From positions 1 through 10,599 of the forward strand of contig JBQTJM010000052.1 in assembly GCA_052387115.1 (NCBI GenBank): DNA of 10,599 nucleotides, in the 5' to 3' direction. The notes beneath the pieces were generated by a model that saw nothing but the letters and a program-made list of their open reading frames with translations, was not told the DNA's origin and made no database searches. Positions 1 to 6,621 of this stretch are shown here, piece after piece; the stretch's first letter is position 1; every line of letters begins with the position of its first letter. Made by a program: the position numbers and the translations under genes. Source of the DNA: JACCXJ01 sp052387115. Lineage in GTDB: Bacteria > Pseudomonadota > Gammaproteobacteria > JACCXJ01.

Positions 1-127
1 CCCGAGCACCAGCGAGGGCCTTCGATCGACTCCAAATGGCCTGATCCCAAACCGACACATGATTAGATCCGGTTCAGCCCCTGAGTCGACCCTCCCCCCT
101 TCGCCCCGCCCGCCCGAGACGCCAAGA

Positions 128-226
128 GTTCAAGAATTTGCTCGACATCGGGCTTGCGAGTCAGTCCGCCGCTCCCAAGGAAAAAATCGACATACAAACG
201 AGCGGTATAGTAGGTCGAGCGCGTCG
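128..226 (-). pseudogene. Remnant of the 3' end of a solute-binding protein gene (SBP1-like)
   Basis: This 99-bp stretch matches 4815-4913, the 3' end of the intact binding-protein gene downstream, with about five substitutions and no indels. On the minus strand it still reads STYYTARLYVDFFLGSGG and the following KPDVEQILE, the C-terminal helix region of SBP1. The matching sequence stops abruptly on both sides: upstream codons are unrelated and the normal PRFLN end is replaced by unrelated sequence. Nothing else of the gene survives here, so it is a fragment left by duplication followed by deletion. It lies on the same strand, and on the same side of a hydrolase gene, as the intact SBP1. Positions 1-127 and 227-291 show nothing I recognise. 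Confidence 0.85.
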
Positions 227-295
227 ACAGACTCGTCGGAATTATACTGGAGCGGACGGTCACCGGTGGCTCGGGATCATCGCGATGTGATTTAG

Positions 296-428
296 GGAAG
301 CTCTGCAAAAGTTATTGATTCGTCATGCCGGCGTAAGCCGGCATCCAGTAACCACGTGAAAACCCTGGATTCCGGCTTTCCGCCGGAATGACGGTAGTTC
401 GGGTTCAGTGGGCTTTTGCAGAGCTTCC
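296..428 (+). mobile_element. 133-bp MITE, copy 1, IS5-type ends and target duplication
   Basis: The element has 16-bp terminal inverted repeats GGAAGCTCTGCAAAAG and is flanked by an exact 4-bp direct repeat TTAG (292-295 and 429-432). The ends and the YTAR-type target fit the IS5 group of the IS5 family, so it is probably a non-autonomous relative mobilised by such a transposase. Inside are two hairpins (around GCCGGCGTAAGCCGGC and ATTCCGGC/GCCGGAAT) that also mirror each other, making the whole element self-complementary. It has no coding capacity. It lies between the SBP1 remnant and the end of hydrolase 1. Confidence 0.85.
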
Positions 429-478
429 TTAGGCATCTCCGACTCGGGATCCCGCTCGACCGGCCCTTGTCGCTTCAA

Positions 479-1363
479 CTACCCCGTGCCCTCCGCCGCG
501 GCGCGTAGATACGATCGACGCGAAGGCCGCTGTCGACTGCGCGGATCTCGGTACGAGACGAGAGGGTGCCGCGCGAGAAAGTCTTCGATCTCGCGATCGA
601 CCTCCTCGGGGTGTGCGCCGGGGCCGTGGCCGACACCATCGAGCTGGCGCCACTCCGCGCGGGGAAGCGTGCGCGCGAGGAGCTGCGCGATGCGCCGGGT
701 GCAGGCGCGCGGCCGAGCCCCGCTCAGGAGCAATACCGGTACGTCGATCCCGGCGTACGCCGAAGCAGGTGTCGGATCGGCGAGTTGGGCGGCGAGCTGC
801 GCGCACAGCGCCGGCATGCGATGGGCGATCGTTGCCCGCTCCTGGACTGAAAGGCCCTGCCACACGCCTGCGCCCGAGAAATGGTCCACGTAGCGCAGTG
901 CGGCCCGGAACCAATCGCCCACATCGAGATGGCGCCCGAGCACGCGTCGCAGTACCTCGATGTCCATATAGGCGCAGCGGGACTTCGCATCCGCGAGCAA
1001 GAGGCTGAATGGCGTCGGTTCGTACAGCACCAGGCCGCGGATGCGCTCGCGGCGCGCGAGCGCGAGCTTGAGGGCCACCGCCGCGCCATAGCCATGCCCT
1101 ACGAGGTACACCGGGCCGGGAAAGGCATCGAGCAGGGGCTCGATTAAGGCTGCTTCGGCATCCAGCGAAATCGGCTCGCCCGTGCCCAATGCGCGGCTCG
1201 CGGCATAGCCACGGAGCTGCGGCGCCAGCACCCGGTAGCGGAAGCGCAGGCGCTCGGCGAGCGGCCGCCATTGCTCCGGAGCGCCGGCACCGGCGTGCAG
1301 GCCGATCACCGTGGGTCGCTCGCCTTCGGCCTCTAGCGGTTGTCGTGATGGAAGTATGTTCAT
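479..1363 (-). CDS. Alpha/beta-hydrolase fold protein 1, nucleophile position is Gly
   Basis: The 294-residue product has the alpha/beta-hydrolase layout: an oxyanion-type strand VIGLHAGAG (residues 19-27), the nucleophile elbow VYLVGHGYGAA (85-95), a helical cap around 125-200, a late strand VPVLLLSGA (208-216), and LDGVGHGPGAHPEEV (241-255) with the expected catalytic His246. The elbow residue normally Ser or Asp is Gly91, so ordinary hydrolase catalysis is unlikely; the acid residue is also unclear. The paralogue at 6633-7553 has Asp there, one base away (GAC versus GGC). I chose this start because AGGAGG lies 6 nt upstream. The frame stays open to 1858, and a second start with a conserved ribosome site exists at 1669 (MLSHYK), giving about 102 more residues. 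No signal peptide is seen. It lies in a decayed copy of the locus, between two MITEs, so it may be drifting. Confidence 0.75.
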   Translation of the reverse strand: MNILPSRQPLEAEGERPTVIGLHAGAGAPEQWRPLAERLRFRYRVLAPQLRGYAASRALGTGEPISLDAEAALIEPLLDAFPGPVYLVGHGYGAAVALKLALARRERIRGLVLYEPTPFSLLLADAKSRCAYMDIEVLRRVLGRHLDVGDWFRAALRYVDHFSGAGVWQGLSVQERATIAHRMPALCAQLAAQLADPTPASAYAGIDVPVLLLSGARPRACTRRIAQLLARTLPRAEWRQLDGVGHGPGAHPEEVDREIEDFLARHPLVSYRDPRSRQRPSRRSYLRAAAEGTG

Positions 1364-1851
1364 GATCGACCTCCTAGCTCTCACATCTGTGGCTGAGGTG
1401 TGGGGTCCTCGCGTTTCGCAGTTCTTCGCCCGCGTGTTCGGGTCTGCTCGGTCTTCAACGTCACTATGGAAAGCCAGCGAGCGACGATCTAAGCCCTCCA
1501 AGAATCGCCACAGGACTACCCAGGGCGCCAGCGCTTTAGAGATCCCAGTCGCGGCCTTCGCTGCTAAGCGGAAAGGCGCAGAGAGGATCCCTGGTGCAAC
1601 TCGGTGTAGTGGCATAAGCCCCACGAAGCGCCGTGCGCAAGTCTCAGTACCTTTGTAATGACTCAACATGGTCGTTTCTCCTCGAAATTTGATTAGCGTT
1701 TCGGAATGGCGAGCCAAGGCGTTCCGCCGCCGTCCTATCTCAGCGCTCTGGCGCTCCGCGCCGCTGCGAGCGCTGCTGCAGGTGGCGGTGAGGATCGCTA
1801 GCCATCGCCTTCCCCGATGTGCGTAAACTAGGGTCGGTGCCTTACCGGATG
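1364..1851 (-). other. Long 5' leader of hydrolase 1
   Basis: The leader begins (at its high-coordinate end) with the same sequence as the leaders of hydrolase 2 and the secreted-protein gene: CCGGTAAGGCACC, a hairpin-forming pair TAAGG/CCCTA and a CATCGGG stretch (about 1808-1849). It then contains about 100 bp not found in the other leaders, and afterwards realigns with the hydrolase 2 leader around CGAAACG and the GAGGAG ribosome site with ATG at 1669. Codons after 1669 start like the hydrolase 2 start (MLSHYK versus MSNHYK). Further in, the matching DNA is read in a different frame in the two genes, which argues that this extension is not conserved as protein. Confidence 0.55.
1370..1375 (-). 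promoter_or_regulatory. Strong ribosome binding site deciding the hydrolase 1 start
   Basis: On the minus strand this reads AGGAGG, 6 nt before the ATG at 1363. It supports the short form of hydrolase 1. The competing upstream site, GAGGAG before the ATG at 1669, is the one conserved at the paralogue and the secreted-protein gene, so both starts could be used or one may be relic. Confidence 0.7.
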
Positions 1852-1879
1852 ATTTCAAAGCGCGAGAAAATGCTTACAA
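1852..1879 (-). promoter_or_regulatory. Candidate promoter of hydrolase 1
   Basis: On the minus strand TTGTAA (1874-1879) is 16 bp from TGAAAT (1852-1857); each matches the sigma-70 consensus at 4 of 6 positions. The same two hexamers at the same spacing recur in front of hydrolase 2, the 64-residue protein gene and, with TGGTAA, the secreted-protein gene, while much of the spacer sequence varies. The -35-like hexamer is the outer end of the 33-bp dyad element. Confidence 0.5.
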
Positions 1880-1906
1880 ATGAAATCGATTCGGTTACAG
1901 TTGTAA
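1874..1906 (+). promoter_or_regulatory. 33-bp dyad operator-like element, copy A
   Basis: The element has ends TTACAA and TTGTAA and an imperfect inner dyad TGAAATCG-ATT-CGGTTACA. It differs from copy C (7679-7711) by one base. It sits between the hydrolase 1 leader (minus) and the SBP2 remnant (plus), so it once lay in a divergent intergenic region. Being palindromic with conserved length, it resembles the site of a dimeric regulator; the regulator is not identified. Confidence 0.65.
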
Positions 1907-1911
1907 AGGTG

Positions 1912-2140
1912 CGGTACGATGCCCAGGAGCGTGGCCGTCGAGGTGATCTATAGGAAGACACGTAGCCCCAGATCGCCGATTTCATCGCCGGCAAGTACGA
2001 CGGCATGGCGCTGCCGATCGGTAGCCTCATAGTCGCCAGCGGTCATCACCCCGACGTTCGGGTGGTCTAGGCGGTTGCCCTCAGGGTCTTCTGGAGCAAC
2101 CCGAAGCGCTTCGACCTTGCCCTCACCGAGCAGTCCCCGA
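1912..2140 (+). pseudogene. Broken SBP2 fragment joined to a receiver-domain-like scrap
   Basis: From about 1912 to 2068 the DNA closely matches the SBP2 gene around 8370-8528, the part encoding GVAVEVIYTED through HHPDIRVVY. A one-base deletion after ATCTAT shifts the frame, and a TAC-to-TAG change near 2068 adds a stop, so it cannot make the protein. Directly after the break, the plus strand reads AVALRVFWSNPKRFDLALTE (about 2071-2130). This resembles the FDLVLTDQTMP strand that carries the phospho-acceptor of receiver domains in hybrid kinases, here with Glu where Asp is expected. The SBP2 match is firm; the receiver call rests on about 20 residues and is tentative. The codons for SBP2 residues 1 to about 65 are also missing: dyad copy A is followed almost at once by this internal segment. 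Confidence 0.7.
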
Positions 2141-2160
2141 CTCGGTCATTCTATCTGCTT

Positions 2161-2186
2161 CAAATAGTCTCCAAGCGGACTATTTG
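2161..2186. repeat. 9-bp perfect inverted repeat
   Basis: CAAATAGTC and GACTATTTG are separated by 8 bp. No T-tract follows on either side, so it is not a standard intrinsic terminator. It might be a protein-binding dyad or a relic; it lies between the SBP2 remnant and the second MITE. Confidence 0.5.
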
Positions 2187-2205
2187 CACTCATCGTCTCC
2201 GTTAA

Positions 2206-2337
2206 GGAAGCTCTGCAAAAGTCCACTGAACCCGAACTACCGTCATTCCGGCGAAAGCCGGAATCCAGGGTTTTCACGTGGTTACTGGATGCCGGCTTAC
2301 GCCGGCATGACGAATAAATAACTTTTGCAGAGCTTCC
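2206..2337 (-). mobile_element. 132-bp MITE, copy 2, inverted relative to copy 1
   Basis: The reverse complement equals copy 1 except for two substitutions and one 1-bp indel. Terminal repeats GGAAGCTCTGCAAAAG are intact, and the element is flanked by exact TTAA duplications (2202-2205 and 2338-2341). It lies just upstream of the dyad element and promoter of the secreted-protein gene, so it ends 12 bp before that regulatory block. The high identity to copy 1 suggests recent or repeated transposition. Confidence 0.85.
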
Positions 2338-2349
2338 TTAATTAATCCG

Positions 2350-2382
2350 TTACAACTGAAACCGAAACGGTTTCAATGGTAA
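2350..2382 (-). promoter_or_regulatory. 33-bp dyad operator-like element, copy B
   Basis: Read on the minus strand it has ends TTACCA and TTGTAA with a perfect inner dyad TGAAACCG-TTT-CGGTTTCA. It is the most diverged copy in sequence but the most symmetrical, which argues that the dyad itself is selected. It sits directly upstream of the promoter and leader of the secreted-protein gene. Confidence 0.65.
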
Positions 2383-2404
2383 GCAAACTGTCCTGGTTTG
2401 AAAT
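2377..2404 (+). promoter_or_regulatory. Candidate promoter of the secreted FG-GAP/RTX protein gene
   Basis: TGGTAA (2377-2382) is 16 bp from TGAAAT (2399-2404), the same spacing as at the other three copies of this promoter in the window. The -35-like hexamer lies inside dyad copy B, so a protein bound there could block or assist polymerase. Confidence 0.5.
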
Positions 2405-2518
2405 CATCCGGTAAGGCACCCGCCCTACTCTGCCCGCATCGGGAAAGGCACGGAGCTCCATGGCCGGCGGTATCGGCCCATCCCCCAACAGGTTATCTGA
2501 CTAGAGAGGAGAACGATC
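2405..2518 (+). other. Conserved 5' leader of the secreted-protein gene
   Basis: The stretch 2397-2459 matches the minus-strand leader of hydrolase 2 (7602-7664) at about 59 of 63 positions, although the downstream proteins are unrelated. If transcription starts 6-8 nt after TGAAAT, the RNA would begin with a short hairpin GTAAGG / CCCTAC (one bulged A), followed by CCCG-CAT-CGGG. The leader ends in GAGGAG 7 nt before the ATG at 2519. It matches no riboswitch family that I recognise. Confidence 0.55.
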
Positions 2519-4642
2519 ATGAAAGCAAAAAAGAGATCCCGCCCCGGGCGCCGGCTCGAGCGGAAGAACCAGGCGTGGCTTCCCCTCCGCCGCCCGGTGC
2601 TCTTGGCGGCGCTCGGGCTGTGGGCGCCCGCGGGCGCCACGGACTTTCCCCCGACTATCGAGCTCTCGAGCCTCGCTGGCGGCAACGGCTTTCAACTGAA
2701 CGGCGCGGCCGATGCCGCGTTCATCTCGGCGGGAGAGCTTGAGTTTGATCCCCGTACGCTACCCCAGGCGATCGCGGTCGGCGACTTCGACTCGGACGGC
2801 AAGGAGGACCTCGCAATCGCGGACTTCGCCGAAGACCGCCTGTATGTGCGTCTGGGGAACGGTGACGGCACCTTCACGGACGCGGGCGGGGTCAATGGTC
2901 TCAGCAGGCCCTTCGATGTGGTGGTGGGGGACTTCAACGCGGACGGCACGGAGGACCTGGCCGTCGCCGCCGGCGTCTCGCCCAACTTCGATATCGCGGT
3001 GCTGCGGGGCCAGGGCGACGGCACCTTCCAGCCCCTGCTGCCGATTCAGATGGGGGACGCCGTCGTCCAGTCGCTCGCGGTCGGCGACTTCAACGGCGAC
3101 AGCCGGGACGACCTGGCGGCCACCAGCTTCTCGCAGGTGCACGTACGCCTCGGCAACGGGAACGGCACCTTCGCGGGTGGCGTCGACATACCGTTCGACC
3201 GCTCGCCGGCCTCCGTCGCGACCGGCGACTTCGACGGCAACGGCAGCGAAGATCTCGCGGTGATCCTCAACGCGGCTCCGGTCCGGCTGGGCATCCTGCC
3301 CGGCAAGGGCAACGGCGCCTTCGATCCCGTCAAGATCGTCGGTCTCCCCAACTTCGCCACGAAGCTGGCGGTGGGGGACTTCGACGCGGACGGTAGAGAG
3401 GACCTGGCCGCCACCATCCTCTTGGAAGACAGGGTGAGCGTGAGGCTCGGGAACGGCGACGGCACCTTCAGCGACGACCCGCCGGACATCGCGGTCGGCG
3501 ACCGGCCGTTCTCGGTGACCGTCGGCGACTTCGACTCGGACGGCCGTGAGGACCTGGCGATCACGAACGGCGACGGTGACAGCGTCAGCGTGCGCCTGGG
3601 GAACGGCGATGGCAGCTTCGGCGACGGCGGCGAGGTTTCGGTCGGGGACTTGCCGTTCTCGATCGCGATCGGCGACTTCGACGCCGACGGCAAGGAGGAC
3701 CTCGCGGTCGGCAACTTCGATGACGGTACGGTAAGCCTGCGGCTCGGGTCGGGCGCCGCGCCGCTCGCGGGGAATCTGCTCGTGAACGGCGGGTTCGAGC
3801 AGGGGCTGGGCGCCCGCCTGTCCACCCAGTCGCCCGCGATCCCGGGATGGACCACCAGCGGCGGGATGACGTTCGTCCGCTACGGGGTCGTTCCGCACTT
3901 CGGGTTTCCCTCCCATCTCGATTCGCCGCGCTACACCACGGGTGGGCTCAACTTCCTCTGGGGCGGCGACAGTTTCGGCCTCGGCGGCGTCACGACGGCG
4001 TCCCAGACCGTGGACGTGTCCGGCTCGGCCGAGCCGATCGACGCCGGTAACGCGACTGCCAACCTGTCCGCCTACCTCGGCGGCGCGCTGTTCTACCCCG
4101 ACCACATGAGCGCCACCGCGGAGTTCCTGAACGCGACCGACGCGAGCCTGGGGGCGTTCCAGATCGGCCCCGTGACCAAAGAGGACCGCAAGAACCTCAC
4201 GACCCTGTTGCGGCGGGCGGACAGCTCGCCCGTGCCGGCCGGCACCCGGCGGGTCCGCGTAACCTTGACCTCGACCGACGCGGACACGATCTCCTCGGCG
4301 ATGGCCGACAACGTCAAGCTCACGCTCGACACCGGTCCGTCCGATCCTTCGCCCCCAGCGCCGGGCACCTGCAACAGCTTGGCCGTCACGATCCAGGGCA
4401 CCGACCAGAGCGAGACACTGATCGGCACCCCCGGCAAGGACGTCATCCACGGTGGGGGGGGCAACGACCTGATCCGCGGTCTAGGCGGCAACGATGTCCT
4501 CTGCGGCGGTGAGGGCCGAGATCGGCTCTTCGGCGGCCCGGGCCGCGATGCGCTGAACGGAGGCGCCGGTCGAGACCGGTGTGACGGAGGCAGAGGCACC
4601 GACGCCGCCCGCCGCTGCGAGGTCCGGGTGCGGGTACCTTGA
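2519..4642 (+). CDS. Secreted FG-GAP/VCBS propeller protein with C-terminal RTX-like calcium repeats
   Basis: The product has 707 residues. A long basic N-terminus and a hydrophobic core (VLLAALGLWAPAGA) form a likely signal peptide cleaved near residue 40. Seven FG-GAP/VCBS blades follow, each with a DxDxDGxxDL-type calcium loop starting near residues 89, 138, 190, 237, 287, 337 and 386, about 49 residues apart, most with a following GNGDGTF turn; this implies a complete seven-bladed beta-propeller. Residues 419-604, starting NLLVNGGFEQG and IPGW, resemble the jelly-roll, sugar-binding-like domains of the DUF642 type. Residues 626-697 hold glycine/Asp nonapeptides (GGGGNDLIRGLGGNDVLCGG) of the hemolysin-type calcium-binding class, with Cys618, 662, 688 and 700 possibly paired. 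The role is probably calcium-dependent adhesion or surface binding; the ligand is unknown. GAGGAG 7 nt upstream supports the start. Its promoter and leader match those of hydrolase 2. Confidence 0.9.
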   Translation: MKAKKRSRPGRRLERKNQAWLPLRRPVLLAALGLWAPAGATDFPPTIELSSLAGGNGFQLNGAADAAFISAGELEFDPRTLPQAIAVGDFDSDGKEDLAIADFAEDRLYVRLGNGDGTFTDAGGVNGLSRPFDVVVGDFNADGTEDLAVAAGVSPNFDIAVLRGQGDGTFQPLLPIQMGDAVVQSLAVGDFNGDSRDDLAATSFSQVHVRLGNGNGTFAGGVDIPFDRSPASVATGDFDGNGSEDLAVILNAAPVRLGILPGKGNGAFDPVKIVGLPNFATKLAVGDFDADGREDLAATILLEDRVSVRLGNGDGTFSDDPPDIAVGDRPFSVTVGDFDSDGREDLAITNGDGDSVSVRLGNGDGSFGDGGEVSVGDLPFSIAIGDFDADGKEDLAVGNFDDGTVSLRLGSGAAPLAGNLLVNGGFEQGLGARLSTQSPAIPGWTTSGGMTFVRYGVVPHFGFPSHLDSPRYTTGGLNFLWGGDSFGLGGVTTASQTVDVSGSAEPIDAGNATANLSAYLGGALFYPDHMSATAEFLNATDASLGAFQIGPVTKEDRKNLTTLLRRADSSPVPAGTRRVRVTLTSTDADTISSAMADNVKLTLDTGPSDPSPPAPGTCNSLAVTIQGTDQSETLIGTPGKDVIHGGGGNDLIRGLGGNDVLCGGEGRDRLFGGPGRDALNGGAGRDRCDGGRGTDAARRCEVRVRVP

Positions 4643-4671
4643 GAGTTGACTTGTAAGTAGGGAGACCTGAT

Positions 4672-4800
4672 ATGGCAAAAGCGACCAACAGGTCACGCTC
4701 CCGGAGCCGGCTCGAGCGGACGGTCGAGACGTGTTACCCTGCGCCGCCCGATCGCGCAGGCGCTTACCGGGCTGATCCGGGCAACTCGCCGAGCGAATCA
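4672..4800 (+). pseudogene. Probable truncated duplicate of the start of the secreted-protein gene
   Basis: GGGAGA sits 6 nt before an ATG at 4672. The first codons give MAKATNRSRSRSRLER, close to the MKAKKRSRPGRRLER start of the protein at 2519, and the DNA shares GCCGGCTCGAGCGGA. Similarity ends after about 50 bp and no signal-peptide core follows. The frame stays open to 5001 (109 residues), but from about 4798 on it simply reads antisense through the end of SBP1, so that part is unlikely to be selected. It could alternatively be a real small basic protein; I favour a fragment of a duplicated gene. Confidence 0.35.
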
Positions 4801-5868
4801 GTTCAAAAATCGCGGTTCGAGAATTTGCTCGACATCGGGCTTGCGAGTCAGTCCGCCACTTCCAAGGAAAAAATCGACGTACAAGCGAGCGGTATAGTAG
4901 GTCGAGCGCGTCGTCTCTCCGGCTTTAAAGAGCTGGATATTGTCCTCCAGGGTCGTCAAGCGAATGCCTTTAAGGGAGATGGTATTCGGACCGACGTTTA
5001 GCACTCTGGCCGCGAGAATGTTGCCCTGATCCGGATGGGCGTTCCAATAGTCCACGGCCCTGAACCACGCCTTGACGAAGGCCCTGAGCGCCGTCGCACG
5101 CTCGCGCAACACCCCGCCGCGCACCGCGACCACGTCCTGGATGAGGCCGGGAGTCGCGGCGCTCGTGAACAACACGCGCGCGCCCGCGTCCCGGGCTTCC
5201 GTGACGTAAGGCTCCCAGGTGTGGCCGGCATCGACTTCGCCGCTCTTGAGCTTTGCGAGGAGCTCTGCGGCGTCGGTATCGACCAGACGGAGATCGGCCG
5301 AGCTGAGTCCGTGGGACTTGAGGACGGTGAGCACGAAGAGCTCCGCGAAGCTCCCGAGGTTCACGCCGAATGCCCTGCCCCTGAGGTCCTCGATCGTTTC
5401 AACGCCGGGTTGCGCGAGGACTGCATCGCCCCCTTCCGAGATATCGGCGACCAAGATGATGCGGACATCGGGATGCACCAGAATCAAGTCCACGATGTCG
5501 CCGAGCGATGCCCCGATGGCATCGTACTCCCCCGCGCCGAAGTCTGCGATCAAGGCGTCGGTGTTGTCACGTTTCGTGATTTTGACGATGAGGCCTTCTT
5601 CGGCGAAATAGCCTTTTTCGGCGGCGATGAGGGCCGGGTAGTAGCCGGGCCAGTAATCGTAGCCGAAGCGTAGCGTCGCGGGTGTCTCCGTGAGGACGTC
5701 GCCGTCGCAGGACGCGACCAGGACGGTGATCGGAATGAGGCTAAGGATCCGCCGCCAGCAGCGCCTCGCCCTCCCATCGCGTTGCCCCGATTGCTGGAGG
5801 TCTGGGGACTGTATGCAAGCCCAACGACGGCCGGAGGGCGACGAGGACGCCATGCCCATCGACCTCAT
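4798..5868 (-). CDS. Solute-binding lipoprotein of the NMT1/SsuA-like type (SBP1)
   Basis: The 356-residue product has a signal peptide (RRILSLIPITVLVASC) with lipobox VASC, giving lipid attachment at Cys54. Asp55 at the +2 position favours inner-membrane retention in enterobacterial rules. The mature part starts LRFGYDYWPGYYPALIAAEKGYF, typical of periplasmic binding proteins of the NMT1/THI5-like and SsuA/TauA group, and continues with the usual two-lobe pattern (LRGRAFGVNLGS, VDAGHTWEPYV). These bind small molecules such as sulfonates or pyrimidine/thiamine precursors; the ligand here is unknown. The start overlaps the regulator stop as ATGA, with GGAGG upstream, so the two genes are translationally coupled. 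No permease or ATPase gene adjoins, which points to a sensing role. It is a distant paralogue of SBP2 at 8174. Its 3' end is duplicated at 128-226. Confidence 0.85.
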   Translation of the reverse strand: MRSMGMASSSPSGRRWACIQSPDLQQSGQRDGRARRCWRRILSLIPITVLVASCDGDVLTETPATLRFGYDYWPGYYPALIAAEKGYFAEEGLIVKITKRDNTDALIADFGAGEYDAIGASLGDIVDLILVHPDVRIILVADISEGGDAVLAQPGVETIEDLRGRAFGVNLGSFAELFVLTVLKSHGLSSADLRLVDTDAAELLAKLKSGEVDAGHTWEPYVTEARDAGARVLFTSAATPGLIQDVVAVRGGVLRERATALRAFVKAWFRAVDYWNAHPDQGNILAARVLNVGPNTISLKGIRLTTLEDNIQLFKAGETTRSTYYTARLYVDFFLGSGGLTRKPDVEQILEPRFLN

Positions 5869-6584
5869 AACACCTCCACCTTCGCGGCGAACATGTACCC
5901 CACGCCACGTTCGGTCTTGATAAGCTCCGGTTCGCCCGGGTTGGCTTCTATCTTTCGGCGCAAGCGCAGGATCTGCACATCGAGGCTGCGGTCGAAGACC
6001 TCGTTGTCGTGCACGTGGCTGAGATCCAGTAGCTCATCGCGCGACAGCACCCGCTCGGGGGCGCTCAGGAAAGCAGCGAGCAGGCTCAGCTCTCCTCGGG
6101 TCAAGGCGACGGGCGCGCCCTGCGGCGAGCGCAGACAGCGGGTGCGCATGTCGAGCTCCCAGCCGACGAATCGATACAGGGTCCACTTGTTGCGTTTAGG
6201 CGAGGATGGCTCGCGCGCCTGGGCGCGGCGCAACACGGCCCGGATGCGGGCGAGCAGCTCCCGTGGGCTGAAGGGCTTGGTGAGATAATCGTCCGCCCCT
6301 AGCTCGAGACCCATCACCCGGTCAGCCTCTTCGCGCTGGCCGGTCAGCATGATGATGGGGACCGCCGATGCCGCTCGCAGCTCGCGAGCGAGCACCATCC
6401 CGTCTTCCTGACCGAGCCGAATATCGAGCACCACGAGGTCCACGGGACTTTGGGTCAGGCGCTGTCGCATCGCCTTGCCGTCCGCGGCGGTGCTGACCCG
6501 AAAGCCATTCTCCGTGAGGTAGTCCGCGATCAACTGCCGGATCGCCGGGTCGTCGTCCACCCCAAGGATATGCGGAGCAGGCAT
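5865..6584 (-). CDS. OmpR/PhoB-family response regulator
   Basis: The 239-residue product has an N-terminal receiver domain (residues 4-118) with acidic pair Asp10/Asp11, phospho-acceptor Asp54 in VVLDIRL, Thr81 and Lys103 in LTKPFSP. A winged-helix DNA-binding domain follows (about 130-235), with LTRGELSLLAAFL, VLSRDELLDL and the SLDVQILRLRRKIEANPGEPELIKTERGVGYMF recognition/wing region. All signalling residues are present, so it should be active. I chose ATG 6584, after GGGAGA and right before APHILGVDDD; the frame opens 13 codons earlier without support. It is coupled to SBP1 (ATGA overlap) and follows hydrolase 2 by 48 bp. The natural partner is the sensor kinase at 9210, encoded divergently. 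It is a candidate binder of the 33-bp dyads, though OmpR-type proteins usually bind direct repeats. Confidence 0.92.
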   Translation of the reverse strand: MPAPHILGVDDDPAIRQLIADYLTENGFRVSTAADGKAMRQRLTQSPVDLVVLDIRLGQEDGMVLARELRAASAVPIIMLTGQREEADRVMGLELGADDYLTKPFSPRELLARIRAVLRRAQAREPSSPKRNKWTLYRFVGWELDMRTRCLRSPQGAPVALTRGELSLLAAFLSAPERVLSRDELLDLSHVHDNEVFDRSLDVQILRLRRKIEANPGEPELIKTERGVGYMFAAKVEVL

Positions 6585-6593
6585 CGGGTCTCC

Positions 6594-6612
6594 CAGCCTC
6601 AGACGGAGGCTG
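6594..6612. repeat. Short hairpin before the regulator gene
   Basis: CAGCCTC and GAGGCTG pair perfectly around a 5-nt loop. On the minus strand the hairpin lies directly upstream of the GGGAGA ribosome site of the response regulator, so it could tune its translation or protect the downstream message. There is no T-tract. Confidence 0.45.
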
Positions 6613-6621
6613 CAAACCGGC

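Noticed and set aside
429..1271. 280-codon open frame on the minus strand overlapping hydrolase 1
   Set aside because: Shadow in another frame: Arg/Pro/Ala-rich, no motif, while the overlapping frame gives a clear hydrolase fold.
2161..2186. Intrinsic terminator at the 9-bp inverted repeat
   Set aside because: Stem is AT-rich and no T-run follows on either strand.
296..2337. Composite transposon formed by the two MITEs
   Set aside because: Each copy has its own exact 4-bp duplication and the outer duplications differ (TTAG versus TTAA), so there is no sign of joint transposition.
2405..2440. Sigma-54 promoter (GGCAC part)
   Set aside because: No GC or TGC element lies at the required short spacing after GGCAC.
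2405..2460. Known riboswitch in the conserved leader
   Set aside because: No core of a class I know is visible, and the downstream genes are unrelated in function; kept only as an undefined leader element.
2780..3730. Regular DNA repeats in the propeller region, considered as a CRISPR or tandem array
   Set aside because: The period (about 147 bp) equals the protein blade repeat, and the copies vary at the DNA level as expected for coding repeats.
2759..4450. 563-codon open frame on the minus strand opposite the secreted-protein gene
   Set aside because: It is a by-product of GC-rich repetitive codons on the plus strand; it lacks a domain, and the plus-strand protein has clear repeats and signal peptide.
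5035..5673. 212-codon plus-strand frame opposite SBP1
   Set aside because: Antisense shadow of a well-supported lipoprotein gene, without recognisable motifs.
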